This document shows positions 20,507 to 29,620 of a stretch of DNA of 38,600 bases, one piece after another. Within the stretch, counting starts at the first letter, position 1, and every line of letters starts with the position of its first letter. The stretch comes from a virus. The notes beneath the pieces are model-generated. The model was not told the origin of the DNA. It did no database searches and was given only the letters and a program-made list of their open reading frames with translations. The stretch lies in IMG/VR virus record IMGVR_UViG_3300036859_001048, positions 1 to 38,600 of that record; one strand, given 5' to 3'. The translations under genes and the position numbers were made by a program.

Positions 20507-21669
20507 CCGAGACCACCGCGTTCGAGCGGGCTTTCCCGCTCGAGGGCATCTCGATCCGCGCCGGCGGCGAAGGCCGGACGGTCGAGGCCTACATAGGGGT
20601 CTTCAACCGGACGGCGGAGATCGACGACTTCGACGGGCACTACTGGGAGACGATCCGCCCCGGCGCCTTCGCCAAGTCGATCCGCGAGGGGCGCGGCTCG
20701 ATCGTCCCGCTGTTCAACCATGCGAAGACGGTCCAGGGCGTGCCGGCCGAGCGCTACTCAATGCCGCTCGGCGCTCCGGTCTGGGACGAGTGGCGGGAGG
20801 ACTCCCGCGGCCTGCTCACGGTCACCCGCTACTCCAACACGCCGCTCGCCGACGAGGTACTGGAGCTGATCCGGGACGGCGCACTGAGCGGGCACTCATT
20901 CGGCGGACGGTTCATCCGTTCAAACCTGATCCAACCGACGAGGCCCGGCGATCTCCCGACGATCGAGCGCCTCGAGATCGCGTTGCGCGAGTACGGACCG
21001 GCTCCGTTCCCGTCCTACAAAGACGCGAAGGTCGTCGGCGTCCGCTCGGTGCCTCGCTACCAGAACCTGCCGCTGGCACCGCGCGATCGTGCGTGGGATC
21101 GCCGCGCCGCCGATCGCCGATGGCGTGCGCTCTCGGACTCCGGCGACGAGCCATCGGACAGCTACTGGCGTGCGTTCCTGTGGTGGGATGTCCCCAACCG
21201 CGAGGACTTCGGCGCCTACAAGCTCCCAATCGGCGACGTCGTCGACGGGCGTCTGGTTGCGGTGCCGCGCGGTGTGTTCGCCGCCGCGGCCCGGCTCGAG
21301 GGGACCGACATCCCCGACGCCGACAAGGAGCGCGTGCGCTCCCAGCTCGCCCGGTACTACGCGAAGATGCGCGAGGAGTTCGACGACGACTCGCTCGTCC
21401 CGCCCTGGGAGCGCGCCGTGCCGCTCGTGCGCACGATCGCGCGCTCCATCGAAGAGCTCTCGCCCGAGGAGCGCACCGCGCTCGCGGGCCTGATCGCCCC
21501 AGGCACCCCGGCCGGCGCCGCCCCCCCGGGCACCCCGGCTCCGGCGCCGCCTGAGGAACCCGGCACCCAGCCTCCGGCCGCCCCCGCGGGCACCGAGGGA
21601 GCTGCGCCGTCGGTCGACGCACTCGCACTCGCTCAGGCCCAGCGCCGCCGGCGCCTGGCCGTGGGCTAG
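20503..21669 (+). CDS. prohead protease (HK97-type) with C-terminal extension
   Basis: A 388-residue protein. Residues 12-200 are the S78-type protease (VEAYIGVFN, ETIRPGAF) with H73 (LFNHAK) and S132 (LSGHSFGG) as catalytic residues. A second part (about 205-290: DSYWRAFLWWDVPNREDFGAYKLPIGDVVDGRLVAVPRGVFAAAARLEG and DKERVRSQLARYYAKM) is a known extension in some phage capsid-related proteins. A Pro-rich tail (about 325-375) follows. It trims the scaffold or delta domain of the capsid protein during maturation. The extension could stay in the head or scaffold. Confidence 0.9.
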   Translation: MTETTAFERAFPLEGISIRAGGEGRTVEAYIGVFNRTAEIDDFDGHYWETIRPGAFAKSIREGRGSIVPLFNHAKTVQGVPAERYSMPLGAPVWDEWREDSRGLLTVTRYSNTPLADEVLELIRDGALSGHSFGGRFIRSNLIQPTRPGDLPTIERLEIALREYGPAPFPSYKDAKVVGVRSVPRYQNLPLAPRDRAWDRRAADRRWRALSDSGDEPSDSYWRAFLWWDVPNREDFGAYKLPIGDVVDGRLVAVPRGVFAAAARLEGTDIPDADKERVRSQLARYYAKMREEFDDDSLVPPWERAVPLVRTIARSIEELSPEERTALAGLIAPGTPAGAAPPGTPAPAPPEEPGTQPPAAPAGTEGAAPSVDALALAQAQRRRRLAVG

Positions 21670-21697
21670 ACCAAGCCACGAGAAAGGAACCCCTCAG

Positions 21698-23449
21698 ATG
21701 TACGTGCCCAAGTACTTCGCGGCCCGAAAGGGCCGCAAGCTCCGTCCCTCCGCCCCGCCCGCCGGACGTCGCACCCTGCTCCGCGAGCGCTTGGACCGCA
21801 TGGTCTCTCTCGGGATCTCCGGCGGCGACGTGGCCGCCCCGCCCGCTCCTGGCGCCCCGGGTGCCCCCGTTCCGACACTGACCGAGCTGCGGGACCAGCG
21901 CGCGACGGTGGCGAACCAGATCGACGACATCCTCAACACCGCCCGCCAGGCGAACCGCTCCGAGCTCACCGAGGAGGAGCGGACGAACCACGACCAGCTG
22001 GAGACCCGCTTCACGGAGCTCACCGAGCAGATCCGGGCCGCCGAGAGCGCCGAGGACGACGCCGAGCGCTTCCGGCGGCAGGGCGAGCGCCACAGGATCC
22101 ACGCCCCGAACATCAACCGGATCACCACGCCGCCCCCATCGGCGAACCGGTCCCTCGACGAGCTCCTCTGGGCCTCCCCCGAGGACGTCGAAGCCGGCCA
22201 CATCACGCCGAAGGGCTTCTTCGTCCGCAACCGCTACGGCGCCCGCAACTCGATCGAGCAAGTGGTCGTCCGCAACGACGAGCAGGACCTCGCGCTGGCG
22301 CCGAGGATGGAGGAGTTCCTGCCCGAGCACCACGGCGCGATCCGGATGTTCCAGCGCACCGTCTCCGACATGGTGCTCTTCGGCCTGATGGTCGACAAGG
22401 ACGCCAAGAACAGCCGGGACGGCTTCGAGACGGCCCGGCGGCACAAGAAGCTCAAGGACCGCTGGCAGGCGTCGCTCCGAGCCCTCGATGTGGACACGGC
22501 AGCTGAGGGCGGGGACTGGGTCCCCACCGGCATCGGCATGGACCTCCACGCGTTGGTCCGCGCCGCCGGCAAGGTGGCCCCGCTGTTCAACCGGGTCGAC
22601 CTGCCCACGAACCCGTGGCGCTGGCCGATCGAGGGCGCCGACGCGACCGCCTACCGCGTCGCGGAGCCGACGACCGACACCGCCACGAAGGTGACGGCCT
22701 CGACGCCGGGCACCAAGAAGGCGGAGTTCGACGCCGAGATCTTCGGCGGGCGGATCCTGTTCTCCCGCTCGGTCGAGCCGGACTCGGCGCTCGCGATCCT
22801 GCCCTTCACCCGGGGCAAGCTCGCCCGCGCCTTCGTCGACGCCGAGGAGAAGGCGATCCTGGACGGTGACTCCGACGGCACCCACCAGGACACCGACGTC
22901 ACCGGGACCACGGACGCCCGCACGGCCTGGGATGGGCTGCGCAAGAAGGGCAAGGCCGAGACGTCGAAGGACGCTCTCAACGTCGCCGCGACGCTGGCCC
23001 TGTTCCGGGACACGCGCAAGCTGATGAAGAAGTGGGGCCTGAACCCGGCCGACCTCGCGATCATCGTCCCGGTGATCGTCTACTACCAGCTGCTCGCGCT
23101 CTCCGAGGTCACCACGCTGGAGAAGTACGGCCAGCAGGCCACCATCCTCAACGGCGAGCTCGGCCGTCTGGACGGGGTCCCGATCGTGGTCTCCGAGCAC
23201 GGCCGTGAGGATCTCGCGGCGACCGGCTTCTACGACGGGACGACCGTCAACCGCACCTACCTGCTCATCGTGAACCGCGGCGAGTGGGCGATGGGGCAGC
23301 GGATGGCGCTCGACGTGGAGGTCGACGACTCGATCTACCGCGAGACGTTCCAGCGGGTGGTCGTCGCCTTCATGCGCGAGGACTTCCAGAACATCGGGGA
23401 CGCCTCGACGAACGAGGACACCGGGTACCTCTACAACATCGCCAGCTAG
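21698..23449 (+). CDS. major capsid protein, HK97 fold
   Basis: A 583-residue protein, long for the family. The N-terminal ~200 residues include a Pro/Ala linker and a coiled coil (ELRDQRATVANQIDDILNTARQANRSELTEEERTNHDQLETRFTELTEQIRAAES), the delta/scaffold part likely to be cut by the protease. The shell domain follows from about 210, with motifs WRWPIEGADATAYRVAE, EIFGGRILFSRSVEPDSA, RAFVDAEEKAILDGD, LATLALFRDTRKLMKKWG-like helix and ILNGELGRLDGVPIVVSE. AGAAAGGAAC upstream supplies the ribosome binding site. It is preceded by the protease, and a hairpin follows. Confidence 0.92.
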   Translation: MYVPKYFAARKGRKLRPSAPPAGRRTLLRERLDRMVSLGISGGDVAAPPAPGAPGAPVPTLTELRDQRATVANQIDDILNTARQANRSELTEEERTNHDQLETRFTELTEQIRAAESAEDDAERFRRQGERHRIHAPNINRITTPPPSANRSLDELLWASPEDVEAGHITPKGFFVRNRYGARNSIEQVVVRNDEQDLALAPRMEEFLPEHHGAIRMFQRTVSDMVLFGLMVDKDAKNSRDGFETARRHKKLKDRWQASLRALDVDTAAEGGDWVPTGIGMDLHALVRAAGKVAPLFNRVDLPTNPWRWPIEGADATAYRVAEPTTDTATKVTASTPGTKKAEFDAEIFGGRILFSRSVEPDSALAILPFTRGKLARAFVDAEEKAILDGDSDGTHQDTDVTGTTDARTAWDGLRKKGKAETSKDALNVAATLALFRDTRKLMKKWGLNPADLAIIVPVIVYYQLLALSEVTTLEKYGQQATILNGELGRLDGVPIVVSEHGREDLAATGFYDGTTVNRTYLLIVNRGEWAMGQRMALDVEVDDSIYRETFQRVVVAFMREDFQNIGDASTNEDTGYLYNIAS

Positions 23450-23472
23450 GCAGTAACCCCGTAACCCCAGGC

Positions 23473-23508
23473 GCCGAGGCCTCCGCCCTTGCCCGCGGAG
23501 GCCTCGGC
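23473..23508 (+). terminator. 14-bp stem hairpin after the capsid gene
   Basis: GCCGAGGCCTCCGC (23473-23486) and GCGGAGGCCTCGGC (23495-23508) pair perfectly around an 8-base loop. It lies 23 bases after the major capsid stop. There is no T tract. Partial terminators here allow more capsid than downstream message in many phages; stabilisation of the capsid mRNA is the alternative. Confidence 0.7.
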
Positions 23509-23531
23509 CGCTCCCCTCCCCAGGAGGCGCG

Positions 23532-23828
23532 ATGGCACTCCGCGAACCGCAGGCCGGGCTCAGACCGGTCCGGCTCTACTTCGACTCCAACCAGCCGCAC
23601 AAGACCACCGTCCTCATTCCGGCCGGCGCCGAGCTCGAGGTGCCCGAGGCGATCGCATCGGTGCTCCGGCAGAACCCTCACTTCAAGCCGGTCACTGACG
23701 ATGCCTCCCAACCCTCGAGTCCAGCAGCCGCGCTCGGGCCGGGCGCAGTCATGGTCACGGGAGCCGACGATGCAGGCGTCGGTAAGCCGGTCAGGAACAA
23801 GCGAGCCCGCAAGGAGAGTGACGCATGA
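23532..23828 (+). CDS. small structural-region protein, unknown
   Basis: A 98-residue protein with CCAGGAGG upstream of its ATG. A compact beta-rich N half (PVRLYFDSNQPHKTTVLIPAGAELEVPEAIASVLRQNPHFKP) precedes a disordered, Ala/Gly-rich, then basic tail. The first half resembles short proteins encoded just after capsids, but I recognise no named family. It overlaps the next ATG. Confidence 0.55.
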   Translation: MALREPQAGLRPVRLYFDSNQPHKTTVLIPAGAELEVPEAIASVLRQNPHFKPVTDDASQPSSPAAALGPGAVMVTGADDAGVGKPVRNKRARKESDA

Positions 23829-24673
23829 CCACCGCTCCGCCGCGCTTCGACCGGGACGCCGGCAAGGGCACCAGCCGCATCATCCTGGAGAAGCACGCCT
23901 CCGAAGAGGCGGCGCGCTCCTCCGAGGCCCACGTGCGGCGGCTCGCCCGCGAGCTGTTTCCGCGGGCAGTCCAGGAGGCCGCGTTCCTCACCTACGGCCG
24001 GGCGCTCGCCGACGGCGGGGCCTCCCACAGCGCCCTGATCGAGATCGGGCGCCTCCTCGTCCAGGGGCGCTGTGACCCGCACGTCTTCGCCTGGGGCCAC
24101 CTGGGCGACGTCCTGGCGGTCGAGGAGGAGACCGCGGCCGGGTTGCTCCGAGCGGTCCCGCGCCTGCGCCTGCCCTCCGAGATCCGCCGCTTCGCCGACT
24201 CGACGGAGCGCTACCTGGCGCTGCTCGCGCTCGCCGAGACGTCCGAGATCGTCCTCGACCCGACCTCGAACATCTTCCTGAACCTCGGGACCGAGTTCCT
24301 GTGGCGCCGCGCGACAGGGGTGGGCACCCAGGACCAGCTCTTCGACAACGGCCACGCCCGGATCGGCGTCGGGGATTCGACGACCCCCGAGGACCGCACG
24401 CACACCGATCTCCAGGGCGCCTCGAAGACCTACCAGGCCGTCGCGGCGACCTACCCGACCATCACGGCAGGCGACGGCTCCGGCGGCGCGAAGTCGACCT
24501 TCCAGGCGGTGTTCGCCTCGGGCTCGGCCAACCACGGGCACAAGGAGTGGGTCATCGACAACAAGAACGGCGGGACTCCGGGCGTCAAGGTCATGAACCG
24601 CAAGCAGCAGGACTTCGGGACGAAGGCCTCCGGCTCGCAGTGGACCTACACTAACGACCTGCAGATCAACTAG
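23825..24673 (+). CDS. phage structural protein, likely decoration or fibre type
   Basis: A 282-residue protein. The N-terminal ~150 residues are helical (HVRRLARELFPRAVQEAAFLTYGRAL). The C-terminal ~125 residues are a beta domain recurrent in phage genomes: FLWRRATGVGTQDQLFDNGHARIGVGDSTTPEDRTHTDLQG, then a strand-rich part ending HKEWVIDNKNGG and VMNRKQQDFGTKASGSQWTYTNDLQI. It is probably a virion surface protein. Its position after the capsid fits a head decoration or collar role, though related C domains are also annotated as tail fibres. Confidence 0.6.
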   Translation: MTTAPPRFDRDAGKGTSRIILEKHASEEAARSSEAHVRRLARELFPRAVQEAAFLTYGRALADGGASHSALIEIGRLLVQGRCDPHVFAWGHLGDVLAVEEETAAGLLRAVPRLRLPSEIRRFADSTERYLALLALAETSEIVLDPTSNIFLNLGTEFLWRRATGVGTQDQLFDNGHARIGVGDSTTPEDRTHTDLQGASKTYQAVAATYPTITAGDGSGGAKSTFQAVFASGSANHGHKEWVIDNKNGGTPGVKVMNRKQQDFGTKASGSQWTYTNDLQIN

Positions 24674-24686
24674 GGGAGGGACGGGG

Positions 24687-24923
24687 ATGGCGCTTTCTGA
24701 TGACGCGGACCTGTTCATGGAGAGCGCCGAGTACGCCGCCTGGTTGGATCACGGCGAGGTGGTCATCTGCGCCTCCGGCAAGACCAAGGAGCTCGCCCGC
24801 GTCCCGATCGAGGCCCGCCAGCTGAACGCGCTCGACGACTTCGTCGCGCGCGCGATCGCGGCCGCCCGTTCTCGGCTCGAATCGTTCCGCTCGAATGACG
24901 CCGGTGGCGGCGCCGAGAACTGA
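24687..24923 (+). CDS. hypothetical protein, 78 residues
   Basis: GGGAGGGACGGGG precedes the ATG. The protein looks alpha/beta, with a strand core (AEYAAWLDHGEVVICASGKTKELARVPIEARQLNALDDFVARAIAAARSRLESFR). No domain is recognised. It lies in the capsid-to-connector accessory block. Confidence 0.5.
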   Translation: MALSDDADLFMESAEYAAWLDHGEVVICASGKTKELARVPIEARQLNALDDFVARAIAAARSRLESFRSNDAGGGAEN

Positions 24924-24924
24924 T

Positions 24925-25119
24925 GTGGCCCAGGCGGTCTACTGCGGGAGCTGCCCCGACCATGCCGACTCTCTCTGCGTTGTGACCCACAGCGATCACC
25001 ACACCATCCTGATCTCGGTCGCCACGGCGCGGACGCAGGCGGAGCGCGACGAATGGCTCCAGAGCACCGGGGAGATCGGCTGCGTGGCGTCCGATGGAAG
25101 CATCACGCTCGGGGGCTAG
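24925..25119 (+). CDS. hypothetical Cys-containing protein
   Basis: 64 residues from GTG 24925 (VAQAVYCGSCPDHADSLCVVTHSDHHTILISVATARTQAERDEWLQSTGEIGC). An in-frame ATG at 24895 would add ten residues but overlap the previous gene by 29 bases. Four Cys and several His could bind a metal. No family recognised. Confidence 0.45.
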   Translation: MAQAVYCGSCPDHADSLCVVTHSDHHTILISVATARTQAERDEWLQSTGEIGCVASDGSITLGG

Positions 25120-25122
25120 GGC

Positions 25123-27051
25123 GTGGCTCTTCTCGACTGGGTCGGCTGCGCGCTGCGGGACACCGGAGAGTTCTCGGCTGTATCCGCCGGCCTCGGCGGG
25201 GGCGCCGTAAGCTTCGAAACGGACCAGTCCCCTCCCGCGGGCACGGCCAGCCTGCGGCTCGACAGCGGAAATACCGTCGGCTCGGACACGACCGCGGATC
25301 TGAGCCTCGGGGCGGATCGCAACGCCTTTACCGCCCGGTTCTGGTTCCTCTGGAAGGCCGGGCACGACGAGGAGATCGCGCGCCTGGTCGCGGGCGCGGG
25401 AGGCAACGACGCTCGCATCTTTCTCACAAATATCCGGCAGCTTCTGGTCCGGGGCTTGGCTGGGAACGTAATCGGGTTCGTCCAGTTCACTGGATCCCAG
25501 CTCGCGGACGGCGATTGGATCCTGATCGAGGTCTCCTTCGACGACTCGGGTGGCGCCAATAAGTTCCGCATCCGGGGCGCCCCGCTCCGGGCCGGCTCGA
25601 TAACACTTTTGACAACCGAGGAGACGGACGCCGACGTCGTGGGCCCCTGGGCCACGCTACGGCTGATCGTCCCCGGCGGTGTGGCCGGCATCACGCACCG
25701 CTACAGCCAGGTCCTGCTCGACGATGCCTATGGGGCAGACCTGGGGCCGGCGCGGTGGGTCCACACGCTACGGCCCAACGGGACCAGCCAGTCCCAGTGG
25801 GACACCGTCGTGCCTTCCGGAGCGACGCACCACACCGTCCTGGACGAGGTGCCCCTCGATCACGCCGACTACATCGAGACCCCGACCAACGCCGACGAGG
25901 ACCGCTTCGATCTCGAGGACACCAACGTGCCGGCCGCGGGGGGCCCGGCGAACCAGGTCCTCGGCATGGCGATCGGCGCCGCGGCGAAGAACACCGGCAC
26001 GCTCGCCACCGGCGACATGGACGCCCGGGTGCTCGACTCGGGCGGGGCGGTCGTCATCACGGGCAATTTTGCCCCCTCCGCCCTGGCCGACGAGGTAAAG
26101 CGCGCGATCGCCCGCACGACCGTGTCCCGGTCCGCCTCGGCGGTCAACGGATACCGGGCCTCCCTGATCGCGAACATCGGCGCCCAGGAGAAGATCAAGT
26201 GCTCCGCCGTCTGGGTGACGCTCGTCGTGGACGCCGAGTCCAAGAACACCGAATCCGGCAGCGGCGTCGACAGCGGGAAGGATCTCGTCCGCGAGGGCCA
26301 GCAGGACACCGGATCGGGCCTTGAGTCGGCGAAGGACCTGCGCCGGGATTCAAACCCCGACTCCGCGGCGGGGGCCGACGTCGCCACGAGTATCGCTCGC
26401 GCTGGCGACAAGGATGCCGGCGGCGGGGGCGAGGCCGCCGACCTGCAGGCCGCGCTCACGGGCGCCGACGCCGGGGTCGGGGCAGAAGCGGTCTCTGTCG
26501 AGACCCAGATCGCCCACTCCGACTCCGCGGCCGGCGCCGAGGCGGCTGGTCTCGAGGTCGCCAACACGCCGGTGGACACGGCCGCCGGGCTCGAGGCCGT
26601 GACCGGGCTCGGGCGCGCCGGCGACAAGGATTCGGCCGTCGGCGCCGAGACGGCCAACCCCGCCCGCGAGGAGCATGACTCCTCCGCCGGCGCCGAGACG
26701 GCCAATCTCAAGGTCGACGTCTTCGCCGGCCTCGACGAGGCCACTGGCCGGGAAGAGGCGGTCGCGATCGAGCGCGCGGGCGATAAGGACTTGGCCCAAG
26801 GCGCCGAGCAGTCAAGCGGGCCGGGGTTCGAGTCCCGCGACCGGGCCCAGGGGGTCGAGGCCGTGATGATCGTGGAGAAGGAGATCCCGATCGGGACCGG
26901 GACCGGCGCGGATGTTGTGAGCACCGAGGTCGAGCCGGGCTCCGCGCAAGGCGAGGCCGAACAGTCGGGCGCCGCATCGGAGGTGGATCCCGGGAGCGCG
27001 ACCTTCGACGTCGAGCAATCAACCGGCGGCTCCGAGGTCGAGCTGTCATAA
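25123..27051 (+). CDS. large fibre-like structural protein with C-terminal repeats
   Basis: A 642-residue protein from GTG. Residues about 1-210 look like a LamG/concanavalin-type beta sandwich (FTARFWFLWKAGHDEEIARLVAG, SQVLLDDAYGADLGPARWVHTLRPNG). Residues about 225-370 resemble a phage domain with HTVLDEVPLDHADYIETP and the ASLIANIGAQEKIKCSAVWVTLVV ending, also seen in the 34673 gene. Residues about 375-640 are degenerate repeats of about 16-18 residues centred on D(S/T)AAG-E-A, such as DSAAGAEAAGLEVANTPVDTAAG. It is probably a virion-surface fibre or appendage. Its place among head genes is unusual for a tail fibre. Confidence 0.6.
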   Translation: MALLDWVGCALRDTGEFSAVSAGLGGGAVSFETDQSPPAGTASLRLDSGNTVGSDTTADLSLGADRNAFTARFWFLWKAGHDEEIARLVAGAGGNDARIFLTNIRQLLVRGLAGNVIGFVQFTGSQLADGDWILIEVSFDDSGGANKFRIRGAPLRAGSITLLTTEETDADVVGPWATLRLIVPGGVAGITHRYSQVLLDDAYGADLGPARWVHTLRPNGTSQSQWDTVVPSGATHHTVLDEVPLDHADYIETPTNADEDRFDLEDTNVPAAGGPANQVLGMAIGAAAKNTGTLATGDMDARVLDSGGAVVITGNFAPSALADEVKRAIARTTVSRSASAVNGYRASLIANIGAQEKIKCSAVWVTLVVDAESKNTESGSGVDSGKDLVREGQQDTGSGLESAKDLRRDSNPDSAAGADVATSIARAGDKDAGGGGEAADLQAALTGADAGVGAEAVSVETQIAHSDSAAGAEAAGLEVANTPVDTAAGLEAVTGLGRAGDKDSAVGAETANPAREEHDSSAGAETANLKVDVFAGLDEATGREEAVAIERAGDKDLAQGAEQSSGPGFESRDRAQGVEAVMIVEKEIPIGTGTGADVVSTEVEPGSAQGEAEQSGAASEVDPGSATFDVEQSTGGSEVELS

Positions 27052-27061
27052 GAGAGGCGCC

Positions 27062-27931
27062 ATGGAAGAGGTCCTCCGGTCCACCTCTCAGCCGATCGAC
27101 CTGACGATCCGGGACAAGAACGAGATCCTCCTGGACCCGGATGGGAACCTCGTCAACGCACTCGTCAAGGACTCGGCGGGCACGACCGTCATCGCCTCGA
27201 GCGCGGCGACGCGGATCTCTGCCGGGCTGTACCGGATTACCGTCGACCAGACGGTGACCAACATGCTCGACACTTATACGATCGAGTGGTCCGCCACCAT
27301 CTCGTCCAAGGCCAACAAGTACATCACCGAGTTCGAGGTGGTCGGGAAGTTCTTCTTCACGGTCAAGAACCTGCGGGACTCCCACCCCGACCTCGCCGAC
27401 ACAACTGTCTATAGCACTCAGGCGCTGACCGACGCGCGCGAGTTCGCCGAGGAGCTCTTCGAGAACGAATGCGGGGTCGCGTTCCGTCCCCGCGGGCGCC
27501 GCGCGACGCTCGACGGGTCGGGCACGAAGGAGATCTTCCCCGACGACCGCGAGCTCCGAAAGCTCGTCTCCGCCTCGATCGGCGGGACGGTGTTTGCCCA
27601 GGCGGAGATCGACGACGTCGCCGTCTACCCCAACAAGTTGCTCCGAAAGCTGAAGGGCTTCTGGACCGCGGGGGATAAGAACGTGGTGCTGCTCTACGAG
27701 CACGGGCTGGACGCTCCGCCGGAGCCGGTCCGCCGAGAGGCGATCGTCCTGGCCCGTTCCCGCCTGATCCAGAACCTCGGCAAGGCCCCCATCGATTCCC
27801 GGGTCATCTCGGTCTCAACGGACGATGGCACCTACCGCCTGGCCCAGGCCGGCCGGGACGGCCCGACCGGGATCCCTTCGGTCGACGCGGTGCTCGAGCA
27901 GTTCTCCCGGCAGCTGCCCGGGGTCGCGTAG
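27062..27931 (+). CDS. head-tail connector/adaptor protein
   Basis: A 289-residue protein. The first ~95 residues form a beta domain (PIDLTIRDKNEILLDPDGNLVNALVKDSAG), perhaps an Ig-like or adhesion fold. The rest matches connector-type adaptors: LRDSHPDLADTTVYSTQALTDAREFAEELFENECGVAFRPRG, EIFPDDRELRKLVSASIGG, and PPEPVRREAIVLARSRLIQNL. It would bind the portal and extend the channel to the tail. The order before tail terminator and tube supports this. Confidence 0.7.
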   Translation: MEEVLRSTSQPIDLTIRDKNEILLDPDGNLVNALVKDSAGTTVIASSAATRISAGLYRITVDQTVTNMLDTYTIEWSATISSKANKYITEFEVVGKFFFTVKNLRDSHPDLADTTVYSTQALTDAREFAEELFENECGVAFRPRGRRATLDGSGTKEIFPDDRELRKLVSASIGGTVFAQAEIDDVAVYPNKLLRKLKGFWTAGDKNVVLLYEHGLDAPPEPVRREAIVLARSRLIQNLGKAPIDSRVISVSTDDGTYRLAQAGRDGPTGIPSVDAVLEQFSRQLPGVA

Positions 27932-28384
27932 ATGACGACGTCGAAGCTCGGACTCGCGCAGGACAAGCTCAAGGAGCTCCTGGCTGGCCGCGCCGGGCTC
28001 GCCGGCGTGAAGGTCGACCTCGGCGAGCCCGGCGTCTTCGAGAGCGAGCACCTGTGGGTCGATGATCGCGTGGAGAACTGGACCCAGAGCTGGGCCGAGT
28101 CAGGCCCGCTGACCGGCGCGGACGCGGCCGAGCGCGAGGAGCACTTCACGCTTCGTGTGCACGCCCAGAAGTCGCTGCTCGGGGATAACTTTGCCAAGGC
28201 GCGCGATCGGGTCCTGGTCATCGTCGCCGAGGTGGAAAAGCTCATGCGGGAGAACGAGCGCCTCGACGCCACGCTGTTCTCCTCCGAGTGGTCAGCCGGC
28301 GGGATCGCGCGCGGCAAGACCCAGGACCAGACGATCGTCGGCGCCGTGATCGAGATCAGCTGCGTGGTCTACCTCGGCGGCTGA
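27932..28384 (+). CDS. tail terminator-like protein
   Basis: A 150-residue protein whose ATG follows the previous stop directly. The pattern of a helical start (LAQDKLKELLAG), strands (EHLWVDDRVENWTQSWAE), a REEHFTLRVHAQ strand and a central helix (FAKARDRVLVIVAEVEKLMREN) fits a tail terminator or neck protein of HK97-like phages. Position before the tail tube is the main support. No specific motif makes this certain. Confidence 0.6.
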   Translation: MTTSKLGLAQDKLKELLAGRAGLAGVKVDLGEPGVFESEHLWVDDRVENWTQSWAESGPLTGADAAEREEHFTLRVHAQKSLLGDNFAKARDRVLVIVAEVEKLMRENERLDATLFSSEWSAGGIARGKTQDQTIVGAVIEISCVVYLGG

Positions 28385-28409
28385 GCGCCCTTCTCAACGG
28401 AGGTCCCTT

Positions 28410-28622
28410 ATGACACCGGCTTACAGGATCGACGCCGACGTGGCCGGGAGCTCGACGCTCTCCGGCGGCGTGGTCTTCGACTTCAACTTCTCCGCCGGCA
28501 TCGTCAGCCCCCAGACCGAGGCCGAGGCGGAGCTTCTCGCGCGTCTCGCCGCCGCGGGCCAGGTGAGCGTTTCCGCCCCCGACAAGGCCGCCCCCAAGCC
28601 GGGCGGCAAGAAGGAGTCCTAG
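28410..28622 (+). CDS. hypothetical protein between terminator and tail tube
   Basis: A 70-residue protein with AACGGAGG upstream. It has a beta-rich start (STLSGGVVFDFNFSAGIVSPQTEAEAELLARLAAAGQV) and a disordered Lys/Pro/Ala tail. Similar short genes flank tail tubes in phages, but no function is known. Confidence 0.5.
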   Translation: MTPAYRIDADVAGSSTLSGGVVFDFNFSAGIVSPQTEAEAELLARLAAAGQVSVSAPDKAAPKPGGKKES

Positions 28623-28624
28623 AG

Positions 28625-29599
28625 ATGCCCATCAACCGCAGGCTCGCCTTCGTCGGCTACTCCAAGCAGACGGCCAAGGGGAGCGTCGCGACGGCCGCCA
28701 CGTTCGCGCACGGGATCCTCTCGGGGGCCGTCCTCTCCCACGAGCTTAACCAGGAGATGGAGGCGATCACACTCGACAAGCCGGCCTCCCCGGGGGCGAA
28801 CCGGCTGTCGTTCATCCCCTCCGTGGAATACCAGACGCGCTCGTTCATCCGCTCGATCGGGACACTGCTCCATGGGATCCTCGGCACGACGGTCACCACC
28901 GTCGGATCGCCCAACAGCCACCTCATCACCCCGGCCGACGACGTGCCCTACCACACGGCATTCGCCCGCCAGGACTCCAACTATTACAAGATCCCGGACG
29001 CACGGATCGACGAGCTGGTGCTGGAGTGGGAGGAAGCCGGGCCGCTGGCGGTCTCGGTCAAGATGCTCGGCCTGGACCTGACCTTCCTCGGCGCCGCCTT
29101 CACGATCACCAACAACGAGAACTGGCAGGACGGGATCCACCGCGCCGCCGGCGGGACGTTCAAGGTCGACACGGGATCGGGCGTCCCGGCGACGGCCAAG
29201 GTCAAGTCGGGCCGGATCGCGCTCAGGCGCAACCTCACCGCCTACATCACCTCCGAGAAGATCACCCCGGAGAACACCTCGCTCGGGGTGCTCGAGGGCG
29301 AGATCTCCACCGTGCTCGTCCCCGACAACCTCGACGAGTGGCGCAAGATCGTCACCGGCACGGCGGGAGGCACGAGCGTCAAGACCGACACCGTCTACGG
29401 ATCTTTCGAGCACAAGTTCGTGTATGACGCGACCAACGACCTGAAGCTGGAGGCGCCCCGGGTGCCCTTCGTCGCCGACTTCCCGGAGGCGGACGCGGCC
29501 GGTGGCGTCCTCGAGCTCGAGCTCGTCGGCGGGATCGCCCAACCGAGCGCGGGGGACCCGTTCAAGGCCACGCTGCGCAACGCGTTCGCCGGGTACTAG
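28625..29599 (+). CDS. major tail tube protein
   Basis: A 324-residue protein. It opens INRRLAFVGYSKQTAKGSVATAATF, the start typical of siphovirus tube proteins, followed by beta-rich core segments (HGILGTTVTTVGSPNSHLITPADDVPYHTAFARQDSNYYKIPDARIDELVLEWEEAGPLAVSVKMLGLDLTFL). It ends with a family-like PRVPFVADFPEADAAGGVLELELVG strand. It forms the hexameric rings around the tail channel. Position between terminator and chaperones agrees. Confidence 0.85.
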   Translation: MPINRRLAFVGYSKQTAKGSVATAATFAHGILSGAVLSHELNQEMEAITLDKPASPGANRLSFIPSVEYQTRSFIRSIGTLLHGILGTTVTTVGSPNSHLITPADDVPYHTAFARQDSNYYKIPDARIDELVLEWEEAGPLAVSVKMLGLDLTFLGAAFTITNNENWQDGIHRAAGGTFKVDTGSGVPATAKVKSGRIALRRNLTAYITSEKITPENTSLGVLEGEISTVLVPDNLDEWRKIVTGTAGGTSVKTDTVYGSFEHKFVYDATNDLKLEAPRVPFVADFPEADAAGGVLELELVGGIAQPSAGDPFKATLRNAFAGY

Positions 29600-29620
29600 G
29601 CCCGGCAGGAGGGTAGGGAG

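Noticed and set aside
20912-23200. Long minus-strand frame opposite protease and capsid genes
   Set aside because: It is a shadow of GC-rich codons in two well-identified + strand structural genes, with Arg/Gly-rich product and no domain.
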